Shown here one piece after another: positions 1 through 9,156 of a DNA stretch of 33,796 bases. Each line of letters starts with the position of its first letter. Positions within the stretch are counted from its first letter, which is position 1. A program made the translations under genes and the position numbers. The DNA is taken from positions 1 through 33,796 of the IMG/VR virus record IMGVR_UViG_3300025141_000396; one strand, written 5' to 3'. The notes beneath the pieces were generated by a model. That model made no database searches and was not told the origin of the DNA. It worked only from the letters and a program-made list of their open reading frames with translations. The stretch comes from a virus.

Positions 1-31
1 AATTTCTGTTGAATATGATTTAGAATATTAA
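1..31 (+). CDS. C-terminal end of an upstream gene (partial)
   Basis: A frame that is open from the left edge reads nine residues (ISVEYDLEY) and stops at TAA 29-31. The stop shares its last A with the ATG of the next gene, a TAATG overlap also used at 857-861. That overlap is the main reason to believe it. The fragment is too short to identify the product. Confidence 0.4.
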   Translation, partial: ISVEYDLEY

Positions 32-639
32 TGAACGGATTATTTAATTTTATTATATCTCCTATAGATGGAAGATATAATAATACAAAAAAAGTAGGTG
101 ATTCTGAATTAATTGTAAATACAAGTATAGAAGAATTTGTATACATAAACAGAATGGCCAAAGTAATTTCTACACCCACAGCTATATGCACCAATATAAA
201 AGAAGGGGATACAGTTGTAGTACATCATAATATATTTCGAAGATGGTATGATGTACGCGGGAATGAAAGAAATAGTAGAAATTATTTTACAGAAGATTTA
301 TATTTCTGCCCACTAGATCAAATCTATTTATATAAAAATAAAAATAATTGGCAAACTAATTTAGATTATTGTTTTGTTAGCCCAATTAGAGATATTGATG
401 AAAGCAAAGTAGAAATACTAAAACCACAGCAAGGTATATTAAAATATTCTAATAATATATTAACCAACCTTGATGTCCATATAGATGACCTAGTAGGATT
501 TAATCCTATGCGTGAATGGGAGTTTGTAATTGATGGACAACTATTATATTGTATGAAATCTAAAGATATTGTTATTAAATATGGCGAAAGTAAAGGAAAC
601 CAAACTGAATATAATCCAAGCTGGGCACAAAGCAGTTGA
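31..639 (+). CDS. GroES-like co-chaperonin candidate
   Basis: This 202-residue protein has no signal peptide or membrane segment. Residues about 55-102 contain a GDTVVVHHN stretch, a variable basic loop (RRWYDVRG…), then an acidic ED before a beta strand ending in DQIYLYK. This pattern resembles the GroES barrel, in which a KEGDxV strand leads to a final DILAI-like strand. The C-terminal part (about 160-202) has another DGQLLYCM strand and a polar tail ending PSWAQSS. Phages such as T4 encode a co-chaperonin (gp31) for capsid folding, and this gene lies just ahead of terminase and head genes, so the role would fit. The fold call is by eye and tentative. It overlaps the next gene by 59 bases in another frame. 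Confidence 0.5.
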   Translation: MNGLFNFIISPIDGRYNNTKKVGDSELIVNTSIEEFVYINRMAKVISTPTAICTNIKEGDTVVVHHNIFRRWYDVRGNERNSRNYFTEDLYFCPLDQIYLYKNKNNWQTNLDYCFVSPIRDIDESKVEILKPQQGILKYSNNILTNLDVHIDDLVGFNPMREWEFVIDGQLLYCMKSKDIVIKYGESKGNQTEYNPSWAQSS

Positions 640-859
640 AGAATTAATTAAAGTTGCTAAAGAACCCATTGTGGATTCAGACGATGATATATCAGCTGAC
701 AGATTGAAAAACGCTGCAGCTACGAAAAAGCTCGCTATATTTGATGCTTTTGAAATTCTTAAAAGAATTGAAGAAGAAAAAAATATATTAGAAGATAAAC
801 CTAAAGAAGTTAAAAAAGAAAAAACTTTTAAAGGATTTGCAGAAGGGAGGTCTAAATAA
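581..859 (+). CDS. small terminase subunit candidate
   Basis: The protein has 92 residues from the ATG at 581; an in-frame TTG at 569 would add MLLN. I prefer the ATG because it is a standard start, although neither start has a clear ribosome binding site. The protein is helical and highly charged: a Lys-rich start, an acidic DSDDD segment, an Ala-rich stretch and a Lys/Glu C-terminus ending GRSK. No membrane segment is visible. It lies directly before the large terminase, and its stop overlaps that gene's start (TAATG), which is the usual place for the small, DNA-recognising terminase subunit. No helix-turn-helix is certain, so the function rests on position and size only. Confidence 0.45.
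   Translation: MAKVKETKLNIIQAGHKAVEELIKVAKEPIVDSDDDISADRLKNAAATKKLAIFDAFEILKRIEEEKNILEDKPKEVKKEKTFKGFAEGRSK
845..851 (+). promoter_or_regulatory. Shine-Dalgarno site of the large terminase gene
   Basis: GGGAGGT lies seven bases before the ATG at 859 and inside the end of the preceding gene. It is one of very few strong Shine-Dalgarno matches in the window and confirms the terminase start. Confidence 0.7.
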
Positions 860-3078
860 TGTATCAACAAACTTTATATAAAGTCCTAGATAATCATATT
901 AAACCTAAAGTAATAAAAAGGTTAAATAGATATAAAAAATGGGAATACGGTTATAATGAAGACCATGATGTAATAGTAATTTCAAAGAGTGGGCAAATAG
1001 GGGAAATATACGAAATACAAAATCTTAAAATAGCTCTACCTAAAGTTCCTAATGAGGTTGTTAAATTTGAAAGTAATACTTGGAAGAAATCAGAATATCC
1101 GAAAGTATTAAATAGAATAAAAACTGTATTTGAATGGAAAGAATACCCAGAAGACTTTAAGGAGCAGTGGCATGATTATATAGACGAAGAGTTTAAAAGA
1201 AGAGAGGAAGGTTTTTGGTTTAAAAATAATAATATTAATACATATCTTACAGGTACTCATTATATGTATTTACAATGGAGTAAGATTGATGTTGGGGCGC
1301 CAGACTTTAGAGAAGCAAATAGATTATTCTTTTTATTCTGGGAAGCATGCAAAGCGGATATAAGATGCTATGGAATGTGTTATTTAAAAAACAGACGTTC
1401 TGGATTTTCTTTTATGGCTTCAGGAGAAGTTGTAAATTTAGCAACATTAGCTAGCGATTCACGATATGGTATACTATCTAAAACTGGTCCAGATGCTAAA
1501 AAAATGTTTACTGATAAAGTTGTCCCTATATCAGTTAATTATCCATTCTTTTTTAAACCGATTCAAGATGGTATGGATCGACCTAAAACAGAATTAGCGT
1601 ATAGAGTACCAGCCTCTAAATTTACTAGAAAATCAATAACAGCTTTAGATTCTGGAGAATTATTAGAAGGACTAGATACAACAATAGACTGGAAGAATAC
1701 AGGGGACAATAGTTATGATGGTGAAAAATTAAAACTATTAGTTCATGATGAAAGTGGTAAATGGGAAAAACCAAATAATATTCTTAATAACTGGCGAGTT
1801 ACAAAAACAACTCTAAGATTAGGAAGTAGAATTATTGGTAAGTGTATGATGGGAAGTACATCTAATGCTTTAGATAAAGGAGGAGATAACTTTAAAAGAT
1901 TATACAATGCATCAGATGTTACAAGACGAAACGCCAATGGGCAGACTAGCTCGGGATTATATAGTTTGTTCATACCTATGGAATGGAACTACGAGGGATA
2001 CATTGATTCTTATGGCATACCTGTCTTCGAAACACCACGAAAGCCAGCCTTTGGTCCCCATGGAGGACAAATTAAAATTGGGGTTATTGACTACTGGCAA
2101 AACGAAGTTGAGGGCTTAAAAGATGATGCAGATGGTTTAAATGAATTTTATAGACAATTCCCAAGAACCGAAAAGCATGCGTTTAGAGATGAAACTAAAG
2201 AATCTCTATTCAACCTAACAAAAATCTATGAACAAATAGATTGGAATGAAGATATTAATTATAGTAACGTTATTACTAAAGGTAATTTTATGTGGGAAGA
2301 TAGTGTAAAAGATACGAAAGTATTATTTATGCCTAATCCGAAGGGTAGATTCCATATTACATGGATTCCCCCTAAAAATCTCCAAAATAGCGTAATTATA
2401 AAAAAGGGGATGAAACATCCTGGAAATAAACACTTAGGAGCATTTGGTTGCGATCCTTATGACATATCTGGAACAGTAGATAAAAGAGGATCAAATGGCT
2501 CATTACATGGATTAACAAAATGGTCTATGGAAGATGTGCCAGCTAACCATTTTTTCCTAGAATATATAGCTAGGCCACAAACGGCTGAAATATTTTTTGA
2601 AGATGTGCTTATGGCATGCGTCTTCTATGGAATGCCTATCTTAGCAGAAAATAATAAACCAAGGTTGTTATATTATTTTAAGCGCAGGGGATATAGGCAT
2701 TTTTCTATTAATAGGCCAGATAAAATTTTAACAAAATTATCTGTAACAGAAAGAGAAATAGGTGGTATACCTAATTCAAGTGAAGATATAAAACAAGCAC
2801 ACGCGGCAGCTATTGAAACTTACATTGAAACTTTTGTAGGAAATTTAGGCGAAACTTATGGTGATACTTATTTTCAAAGAACACTAGAAGACTGGGCTCG
2901 TTTTAATATAAATAATAGAACAAGTCATGACGCTTCAATTAGTTCTGGTTTAGCTTTAATGGCGTGTAATCAACATAGATACAAGCCACATGCAAAAATT
3001 GAAAAGCAAGCAGTGGTATTAAATTTTGCAAAATATGATAATAGTTCAGGAAAAAATTTATCTAAATTAATAAAATAA
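859..3078 (+). CDS. terL: terminase large subunit
   Basis: This 739-residue protein is the ATP-driven DNA-packaging motor and headful nuclease. The ATPase half shows a Walker-A-like loop at about 177-184 (KNRRSGFS), which lacks the usual GK[ST]. A Walker B follows at about 291-299 (KLLVHDES), with D297 and the catalytic E298. A coupling-motif candidate is GSTSNA at about 332-337. The nuclease half has an RNase-H-like first acidic strand, GAFGCDPYD (D532), and a final SHDAS segment (H690, D691). The length is somewhat above the usual 450-650 residues. The start is supported by GGGAGGT at 845-851, and the portal gene begins on the base after its stop, as in many terL-portal pairs. Confidence 0.93.
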   Translation: MYQQTLYKVLDNHIKPKVIKRLNRYKKWEYGYNEDHDVIVISKSGQIGEIYEIQNLKIALPKVPNEVVKFESNTWKKSEYPKVLNRIKTVFEWKEYPEDFKEQWHDYIDEEFKRREEGFWFKNNNINTYLTGTHYMYLQWSKIDVGAPDFREANRLFFLFWEACKADIRCYGMCYLKNRRSGFSFMASGEVVNLATLASDSRYGILSKTGPDAKKMFTDKVVPISVNYPFFFKPIQDGMDRPKTELAYRVPASKFTRKSITALDSGELLEGLDTTIDWKNTGDNSYDGEKLKLLVHDESGKWEKPNNILNNWRVTKTTLRLGSRIIGKCMMGSTSNALDKGGDNFKRLYNASDVTRRNANGQTSSGLYSLFIPMEWNYEGYIDSYGIPVFETPRKPAFGPHGGQIKIGVIDYWQNEVEGLKDDADGLNEFYRQFPRTEKHAFRDETKESLFNLTKIYEQIDWNEDINYSNVITKGNFMWEDSVKDTKVLFMPNPKGRFHITWIPPKNLQNSVIIKKGMKHPGNKHLGAFGCDPYDISGTVDKRGSNGSLHGLTKWSMEDVPANHFFLEYIARPQTAEIFFEDVLMACVFYGMPILAENNKPRLLYYFKRRGYRHFSINRPDKILTKLSVTEREIGGIPNSSEDIKQAHAAAIETYIETFVGNLGETYGDTYFQRTLEDWARFNINNRTSHDASISSGLALMACNQHRYKPHAKIEKQAVVLNFAKYDNSSGKNLSKLIK

Positions 3079-5478
3079 ATGATAACAACTAATTATAACA
3101 GTAGCTTTCCGAGTCAGGTAGTACCAGATGAAGAAAAGGCGTCGTTGGAGTATGGAACGTTGGTAGGTAGGGCTATTGAGAATGAATGGTTTAGAAATAC
3201 CAGAGGTGGAGGAGATAGATTTATCGTTAACTTTAATCAGTTTCATACGCGTAGATTATATGCAAGAGGTGAACAACCTGTACAAAAATATAAAGATGAA
3301 TTAGCTATTAATGGTGATTTGTCTTATCTTAACTTAGATTGGAAGCCAGTTCCTATTATTTCTAAGTTTGTAGATATAGTGGTGAATGGAATGTCTCAAA
3401 GAAATTATGAAATAAAATCATATGCTCAAGACCCAGAATCACAAAAGAAAAGAACTACATATGCAGAAACTCTATTGAGAGATATGAATGCTAGAAGCTT
3501 TATTGAGAGAATTCAAAAAGACACAGGGATTAGTATGTTTAAAACTAATAACCCTGAACAGCTTCCAGAAAATCAAGAAGAGTTATCTTTGCATATGCAA
3601 TTAAGTTATAAGCAAAGTATAGAAATAGCAGAAGAAGAAGCTATTTCAAATGTATTAGCTAATAATAAATATCACGAAACTAAAAAGAGGTTATTATATG
3701 ATCTAGTAGTTTTAGGTATTGCAGCATGTAAAACTAATTACAATAATTCTAATGGGATTACAGTAGATTATGTGGATCCTGCTAACTTAGTATATTCTTA
3801 TACAGAAGATCCAAATTTTGAAGATGTATATTATGTGGGTGAAGTAAAATCAATTAGTATTGCAGAATTAGCAAAACAGTTTCCTCATTTAACTGTAGAG
3901 GAAATGGATAAAATACAAAAATTCCCTGGTACTCAAAATTATTTAAGAAATTGGAATGAAGATCCAGATATTATTCAATTGTTATATTTTGAATATAAAA
4001 CTTACTCTGAGCAGGTTTGGAAAATAAAACAAACAGACCAAGGGTTATCTAAGTCTATTCAAAAAACAGATTTCTTCAAGCCGCCACCAAGCGATAAATT
4101 TGATAAGGTAAGTAGAAAGATTGAAGTACTTTATAGTGGTGTTAAAGTATTAGGAATAGATAATATGATAGAATGGAAGGTTGCAGAAAATATGACTAGA
4201 CCTGCAGCAGACACTACTAAATGTAGAATGAATTATGTTATTACAGCACCAAGAGTATACCGCGGAAGAGTAGAATCTATCGTGAGTAGAATTACTGGCT
4301 TTGCTGATATGATTCAATTATCACATTTAAAACTTCAACAAGTAATATCTCGTATGGTACCTGATGGAGTATTTGTAGATGTAGACGGATTAGCAGAAGT
4401 AGATTTAGGGAATGGGACAAATTATAATCCGCAGGAAGCATTAAACATGTATTTCCAAACTGGTTCTATTGTTGGTAGATCCCAAACACAAGATGGGGAT
4501 CCTAATAGAGGAATGGTCCCAATTCAAGAATTACAAACATCTGCTTCACAAGCTAAGATATCTGCATTAATTAGCACATATCAATATTATCTTCAAATGA
4601 TAAGAGATGTGACCGGATTGAATGAAGCTAGAGATGCAAGTACACCAGATCAATATGCTTTAGTAGGTATACAAAAATTAGCTGCGGCTAATAGTAATAC
4701 TGCTACAAGGCATATCTTACAAGGTATGTTATATATGAGTGTACGTATAGCTGAAAATATTTCTTTACGTATTGCTGATGTATTAGATTTTGCATTGACT
4801 GCTGAATCATTAACAAATGCTATAAGTAGATTTAATACTGGTTCTTTAGAAGAAATGAAGAATTTAAATCTCTTTGATTTTGGTATCTATTTAGAATTAG
4901 AGCCAGATGAAGAAGAAAAAGCAGTATTAGAACAAAATATACAGATGGCGCTTCAGCAACAAAGTATTAATTTAGAAGATGCAATTGATATTAGACAAGT
5001 TAAAAATTTAAAGTTAGCTAATCAATTACTTAAATTAAAACGTAAGCAAAAACAGCAACAAGACCAACAACAACAACAAGCTAATATACAAGCTCAAGCG
5101 CAAGCCAATGCGCAAGCTACAGAACAATCAGCTATGTATGAAGTTCAAAAGCAAGAAGCATTAGCGCAAAAAGAATTGCAAATAAAGCAAGGAGAATCCC
5201 AATTAGAAATTCAAAAATTAGAACGAGAAGCGGCTATTAAGAAAGAGTTAATGGAAATAGAATTCCAATATCAAATGAAATTAGCTGGTATGCAAAGGCA
5301 AAACGAACAGTCTAAGGAAAGATATATTGAGGATAGAAAAGATAAGCGTACAAAAATTCAAGCTACGCAACAAAGTGAAATGATTTCACAACGTCAAAAT
5401 GATTTATTACCTAAGAATTTTGAATCAGAAAATGATGGATTATCAGGATTAAATTTAGAACAATTTATGCCTAGATAA
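3079..5478 (+). CDS. portal protein
   Basis: This 799-residue protein would be the dodecameric portal through which DNA enters and leaves the head. Support is its place directly after terL with no intergenic base, its size, and a typical portal layout: an alpha/beta body, a long helical core at about 480-640 rich in Ala, Gln and Leu, and a helical C-terminus. The last 150 residues are a strongly coiled-coil, Gln-rich tail (a QQQDQQQQQ run near residue 655, then many Lys/Glu/Gln heptads to about 780). This may form a barrel or an internal extension into the head. There is no signal peptide or membrane segment, and cysteine is rare. Confidence 0.85.
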   Translation: MITTNYNSSFPSQVVPDEEKASLEYGTLVGRAIENEWFRNTRGGGDRFIVNFNQFHTRRLYARGEQPVQKYKDELAINGDLSYLNLDWKPVPIISKFVDIVVNGMSQRNYEIKSYAQDPESQKKRTTYAETLLRDMNARSFIERIQKDTGISMFKTNNPEQLPENQEELSLHMQLSYKQSIEIAEEEAISNVLANNKYHETKKRLLYDLVVLGIAACKTNYNNSNGITVDYVDPANLVYSYTEDPNFEDVYYVGEVKSISIAELAKQFPHLTVEEMDKIQKFPGTQNYLRNWNEDPDIIQLLYFEYKTYSEQVWKIKQTDQGLSKSIQKTDFFKPPPSDKFDKVSRKIEVLYSGVKVLGIDNMIEWKVAENMTRPAADTTKCRMNYVITAPRVYRGRVESIVSRITGFADMIQLSHLKLQQVISRMVPDGVFVDVDGLAEVDLGNGTNYNPQEALNMYFQTGSIVGRSQTQDGDPNRGMVPIQELQTSASQAKISALISTYQYYLQMIRDVTGLNEARDASTPDQYALVGIQKLAAANSNTATRHILQGMLYMSVRIAENISLRIADVLDFALTAESLTNAISRFNTGSLEEMKNLNLFDFGIYLELEPDEEEKAVLEQNIQMALQQQSINLEDAIDIRQVKNLKLANQLLKLKRKQKQQQDQQQQQANIQAQAQANAQATEQSAMYEVQKQEALAQKELQIKQGESQLEIQKLEREAAIKKELMEIEFQYQMKLAGMQRQNEQSKERYIEDRKDKRTKIQATQQSEMISQRQNDLLPKNFESENDGLSGLNLEQFMPR

Positions 5479-5507
5479 TTATTTTATTAATTTTATAATA
5501 TTTTATT

Positions 5508-6716
5508 ATGTCAAAAAAGAAAGCAGAGGTCACTAAAGTAAAAGTGCCTAAAAAATCAGTTAACTCTGAACCAGAAATAACTAAAGTGGATTTATCTAAA
5601 CCACCAGTTAAAAAAGAAGAAATTAAAAAAGAAGTTAAACCAGAGGTTATAGACCCAGTAACAAAAGTTAAAGATGCCATTCAAGAGTCTAAGTCAATTG
5701 ATATGGATGAAGTTAAACCGGCCACAGATGTACAAAAGGTGGAAATCGGAAACGTCGAGCCATCAAATGAAAAACCTTCCACACAAAGCGAAGAAAAAGT
5801 AGAAGATGTAATTCATGAAATTACTGTAGATTTAGAAGAGCCAAAAACTAAAGAACCTGAAGTCGCCCCTGTGGTTACTGAAAATATACCTCCACGTCAA
5901 TTACCAGAAAACGTCGAAAAGCTTGTTGCTTTTATGGAAGAAACTGGTGGTAACGTTGAGGATTATGTAAGACTTAATGCAGATTATTCTAATGTAAATG
6001 ATGATATGTTATTAAGAGAATATTACACAAAAACAAAACCTCATTTAAATACTGAAGAAGTATCTTTTATTATGGAAGAAAACTTTAAAGTAGATGATGA
6101 GATTGATGAAGAGCGAGACATCAAAAGAAAAAAACTCGCTAAAAAAGAAGAGATTGCAAAAGCAAAGAACTTCCTAGAAGATCTGAAGGTTAAATATTAC
6201 GACGAAATCAAGTTGAGACCCGGCGTTACCCAAGAACAACAGAAGGCAATGGACTTTTTCAATCGCTACAAGGAGAATCAAGAAATAGCAGAAAAGCAAC
6301 ATAGTAGTTTTTTAAATCAAACTAAAAATCTTTTATCTAATGAATTCGAAGGTTTCGAATATAAGCTAGGAGACAAGAGATTTAGATATAGAGTAAAAAA
6401 CCCAACTGAGTTGGCTGACAATCAAAAGGATCTCGGTGCTTTCGCACAAAAGTTCTTGGATAAAGAAGGCAACGTAACTGATGCTTTAGGTTATCATAAA
6501 GCTATTTATTCTGCAACTAATGCTGATCAAATTGCATATCATTTCTATGAGCAAGGCAAAGCCGACGCTACTAGGGATATTGCAGCTAGTTCTAAAAATA
6601 TTAATAGTGATGTACGCACAACTGTGAATACTGATATTAATCCTGGAGGAATTAAAGTGAAAGCAATTAGCGGCGAAGATTCTACTAAACTTAGAATAAA
6701 AACACGTAAATTTTAA
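5508..6716 (+). CDS. probable capsid scaffolding protein
   Basis: This 402-residue protein lies between portal and major capsid genes, the normal site of a scaffold gene. Residues 1-130 are low-complexity and rich in Lys, Glu, Val and Pro, and look disordered. The middle (about 185-270) is a charged helical or coiled-coil region. The last 60 residues are basic and end KLRIKTRKF. Scaffold proteins commonly have a disordered or helical body and a basic C-terminus that binds capsid subunits. No protease signature is visible. The leader (5479-5507) is almost pure A/T with no Shine-Dalgarno site. Part of the gene, about 6150-6290, is visibly more GC-rich than its surroundings. Confidence 0.65.
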   Translation: MSKKKAEVTKVKVPKKSVNSEPEITKVDLSKPPVKKEEIKKEVKPEVIDPVTKVKDAIQESKSIDMDEVKPATDVQKVEIGNVEPSNEKPSTQSEEKVEDVIHEITVDLEEPKTKEPEVAPVVTENIPPRQLPENVEKLVAFMEETGGNVEDYVRLNADYSNVNDDMLLREYYTKTKPHLNTEEVSFIMEENFKVDDEIDEERDIKRKKLAKKEEIAKAKNFLEDLKVKYYDEIKLRPGVTQEQQKAMDFFNRYKENQEIAEKQHSSFLNQTKNLLSNEFEGFEYKLGDKRFRYRVKNPTELADNQKDLGAFAQKFLDKEGNVTDALGYHKAIYSATNADQIAYHFYEQGKADATRDIAASSKNINSDVRTTVNTDINPGGIKVKAISGEDSTKLRIKTRKF

Positions 6717-6735
6717 CAACAAAAATTAATTTGAA

Positions 6736-8250
6736 ATGGGAGTATTAAATCCACAATTTGGTAGCTTAGTACCTTCTCAAACTCAACAAGTACTTAACAC
6801 AAACTATTTACAGTTTAATAATGGTACTAACGATTTCGCTCAACAGTATCTTCCTGAAATATACGAAGCTGAAGTTGAACGTTATGGTAATAGAACTCTA
6901 GGTGGGTTCTTGAGAATGGTTGGAGCTGAATTACCTATGACAAGTGACCAAGTAATCTGGTCTGAACAAAATAGATTACACATTTCATATGACTCATGTA
7001 CATTAACAGGTGTAGATACTATTGATATTAACTTACCAATAGTTGCAGGTGTTAACAATGTTATTACTAATAACATGACAGTAGTTATTATGGATCCATT
7101 AAACCCAGCTGCTACAGTTAAGGCATTCGTTGCTGCTGTTGCGGGTACGGTTTTAACAGCATATCCATATCAGCAAGCTAGTTTAGCAGCCTCTTTTGGC
7201 GCTGGTGCTGCAGGACTTAAAGTATTCGTTTACGGTTCTGAATTTGGAAAAGCTTCTGGTTTATCACCAGCAGGTGTTGACGGTACTGGTTTAGTTACTG
7301 AAAACATAGATCCAGCTTTCACTCAATTTTCTAACAAACCAATTATCATCAGAGATAGATATGCAATATCTGGTTCTGATACAGCTCAAATCGGTTGGGT
7401 TGAGGTTTCAACAGAAGATGGAGTTGGAGGATTCTTATGGTATCTAAAAGCTGAAGGTGAAACTAGATTAAGATTTGAAGATTATTTAGAAATGGCAGTT
7501 ATAGAAGGTCAAATTTCTGATGCAACATCTGGACCAGGTGGAGCACCAGGTGGTTTCTATGCAGCAGCTATTGGTGGTGCTATTGTTGCGGGTCAAAATA
7601 CAGGTTTCTCTGCATTTGCGGCTGGTAATCAATTAGGTACTCAAGGTATGTTTGATGCTATTCAAGCTAGAGGTAACGTAATGACTGGTTTTGCTGGTGC
7701 ATTAGCTGACTTCGACTCAATTCTTCAAAACTTAGATTCTCAGGGATCAATCGAGGAAAATATGTTATTCTTAGATAGAGCTACTGAGTTAAATTTTGAT
7801 AACATGTTAGCTGTTCAAAATTCTTACGGAGCTGGTGGTACATCTTATGGTGTATTCGAAAACTCTGAAGAAATGGCACTTAATTTAGGTTTCTCTGGTT
7901 TTAGAAGAGGTTCATATGACTTCTATAAAACTTCATGGAAATATCTAAATGATGCTTCTACAAGAGGTGGTTCTACTAATTTCAGTGGAGCTAGTAATGT
8001 TGAAGGAGTATTAGTACCTGCTGGTACATCTACTGTTTATGACCAAGTTCTTGGTACTAACATTAGACGTCCTTTCTTACACGTAAGATATAGAGCTTCT
8101 CAAGCTGATGATAGAAGAATGAAATCTTGGTTAACTGGATCTGTTGGTGGTGCTTACACTTCTGACGTTGACGTTATGCAAGTAAACTTCTTATCAGAAA
8201 GATGTCTTTGTGTACAGGCTGCTAATAACTTTGTACTATTTAGTGCATAA
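6736..8250 (+). CDS. major capsid protein
   Basis: This 504-residue protein is presumed to have the HK97 fold and to form the head shell. It follows the scaffold candidate and precedes a strong terminator. Its composition is that of an abundant structural protein: rich in Gly, Ala, Ser and Asn with few Lys. Its codons more often end in C for Phe, Asn and Asp than in neighbouring genes, as expected for heavy translation. The N-terminus is a loose Gln/Asn-rich arm. A segment with an acidic patch (KAEGETRLRFEDYLEMA, about 236-252) could be the long spine helix. The C-terminal region ends in a hydrophobic strand (NNFVLFSA). The HK97 fold is inferred from position, size and composition. Confidence 0.85.
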   Translation: MGVLNPQFGSLVPSQTQQVLNTNYLQFNNGTNDFAQQYLPEIYEAEVERYGNRTLGGFLRMVGAELPMTSDQVIWSEQNRLHISYDSCTLTGVDTIDINLPIVAGVNNVITNNMTVVIMDPLNPAATVKAFVAAVAGTVLTAYPYQQASLAASFGAGAAGLKVFVYGSEFGKASGLSPAGVDGTGLVTENIDPAFTQFSNKPIIIRDRYAISGSDTAQIGWVEVSTEDGVGGFLWYLKAEGETRLRFEDYLEMAVIEGQISDATSGPGGAPGGFYAAAIGGAIVAGQNTGFSAFAAGNQLGTQGMFDAIQARGNVMTGFAGALADFDSILQNLDSQGSIEENMLFLDRATELNFDNMLAVQNSYGAGGTSYGVFENSEEMALNLGFSGFRRGSYDFYKTSWKYLNDASTRGGSTNFSGASNVEGVLVPAGTSTVYDQVLGTNIRRPFLHVRYRASQADDRRMKSWLTGSVGGAYTSDVDVMQVNFLSERCLCVQAANNFVLFSA

Positions 8251-8260
8251 GTATTTATAA

Positions 8261-8299
8261 AAGGTAGGGGTGCTTCGGCACCCATATACCTTATTTTTT
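8261..8299 (+). terminator. intrinsic terminator after the major capsid gene
   Basis: A two-part hairpin is visible. The outer stem is AAGGTA (8261-8266) with TACCTT (8287-8292). The inner stem is GGGTGC (8268-8273) with GCACCC (8278-8283), closed by a TTCG tetraloop. A run of six T follows at 8294-8299. It lies 10 bases after the capsid stop. Confidence 0.9.
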
Positions 8300-8321
8300 A
8301 ATTATTTAATTATATTATATC

Positions 8322-9098
8322 ATGGCAAAAAAGAGTAAAGAAACTCAAGAAACTCAGGTTGATGACTGGGAAGTAAAAGATAGAACTTATTACTTAAATT
8401 CACATCACTCTCCTGTGACTTATACTATACCAAGTAGACACACAAGAAGGCATCCTTTATTGTATTTTGATGCAGTGAAAAAAGAACAGAGAGCATTAAG
8501 ATATGCAACTAATCAACCTTCTCCATTTGAAGATGAACAAAAAGGTGAAGCAACATTAGAACATATTGTTTTTAAAGATGGGACATTATTTGTACCTAAA
8601 GAAAAAGTAAATTTACAAAAATTATTATCATTATATCATCCAAGAAAAGGGAAAGATTATAATGAATATAATCCAGTAAATGAAGCTAAAGACGATTTAG
8701 TAGATTTAGAAATGGAAATTATGGCATTAAATGCTGCAAGGGAAATTGAAGTAGGTCACGCTGAAGCAATCTTAAGAGTAGAAATGGGTAGCAAAGTAGC
8801 TAATATGTCTTCCAAAGAAATTAGAAGAGATATTTTAAGATTAGCAAAACGTAATCCTAGACTATTCATTAGTTTAGTACAAGATGATAATGTTGAATTA
8901 AGAAACTTTGCGATTAAAGCAACAGAACAACATATAGTAAAATTATCGCAAGATCAAAGATACTTTATGTGGGGAACTAATGATCGTAAGTTGATGACTA
9001 TACCTTTTGATGAAAATCCATATTCAGCATTAGCTGCGTGGTTTAAAACAGATGAAGGAGTAGAGGTTTACAAAACAATTGAAAAGAAAATCATCTAA
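8322..9098 (+). CDS. virion-associated protein of unknown role
   Basis: This 258-residue soluble protein begins with a Lys-rich MAKKSKETQ segment. A beta-rich middle follows, including the basic stretch PSRHTRRHPLLYFD. The second half is helical (about 115-225, with EMEIMALNAAREIEV and RDILRLAKRNP) and ends in Lys/Ile-rich sequence. I do not recognise the family. It is flanked by two intrinsic terminators, so it may form its own transcript, and it sits between the capsid and neck genes. Head decoration, head completion or cement protein are all possible. The leader is AT-only, without a Shine-Dalgarno site. Confidence 0.6.
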   Translation: MAKKSKETQETQVDDWEVKDRTYYLNSHHSPVTYTIPSRHTRRHPLLYFDAVKKEQRALRYATNQPSPFEDEQKGEATLEHIVFKDGTLFVPKEKVNLQKLLSLYHPRKGKDYNEYNPVNEAKDDLVDLEMEIMALNAAREIEVGHAEAILRVEMGSKVANMSSKEIRRDILRLAKRNPRLFISLVQDDNVELRNFAIKATEQHIVKLSQDQRYFMWGTNDRKLMTIPFDENPYSALAAWFKTDEGVEVYKTIEKKII

Positions 9099-9110
9099 AC
9101 AATAACATAG

Positions 9111-9139
9111 AAAGGGCGGCCAACAACGCCGCCTTTTTT
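9111..9139 (+). terminator. intrinsic terminator
   Basis: GGCGGC (9115-9120) pairs with GCCGCC (9128-9133) around a CAACAAC loop. The stem is extended by AAAG pairing into the T-run, and six T follow at 9134-9139. It starts 12 bases after the stop of the preceding gene. Confidence 0.9.
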
Positions 9140-9156
9140 ATTATAAAGAAATTAAA

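Noticed and set aside
544-870. Open frame on the minus strand covering the small-terminase candidate
   Set aside because: It is an antisense shadow over a stacked + gene whose start and stop interlock with its neighbours; its own product is low-complexity Ser/Leu/Phe-rich sequence.
1907-2119. 70-residue + frame inside the large terminase
   Set aside because: It lies fully inside terL in another frame, with no ribosome site and no recognisable content.
5040-5110. CAA-rich repeat tract in the portal gene as a possible tandem repeat element
   Set aside because: It is the codon-level trace of a poly-Gln coiled-coil tail within an intact frame, not a separate repeat.
5494-5499. TATAAT box before the scaffold gene
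   Set aside because: The leader is almost only A and T, so the hexamer is expected by chance. There is no matching upstream element, and Bacteroidota promoters use a different consensus.
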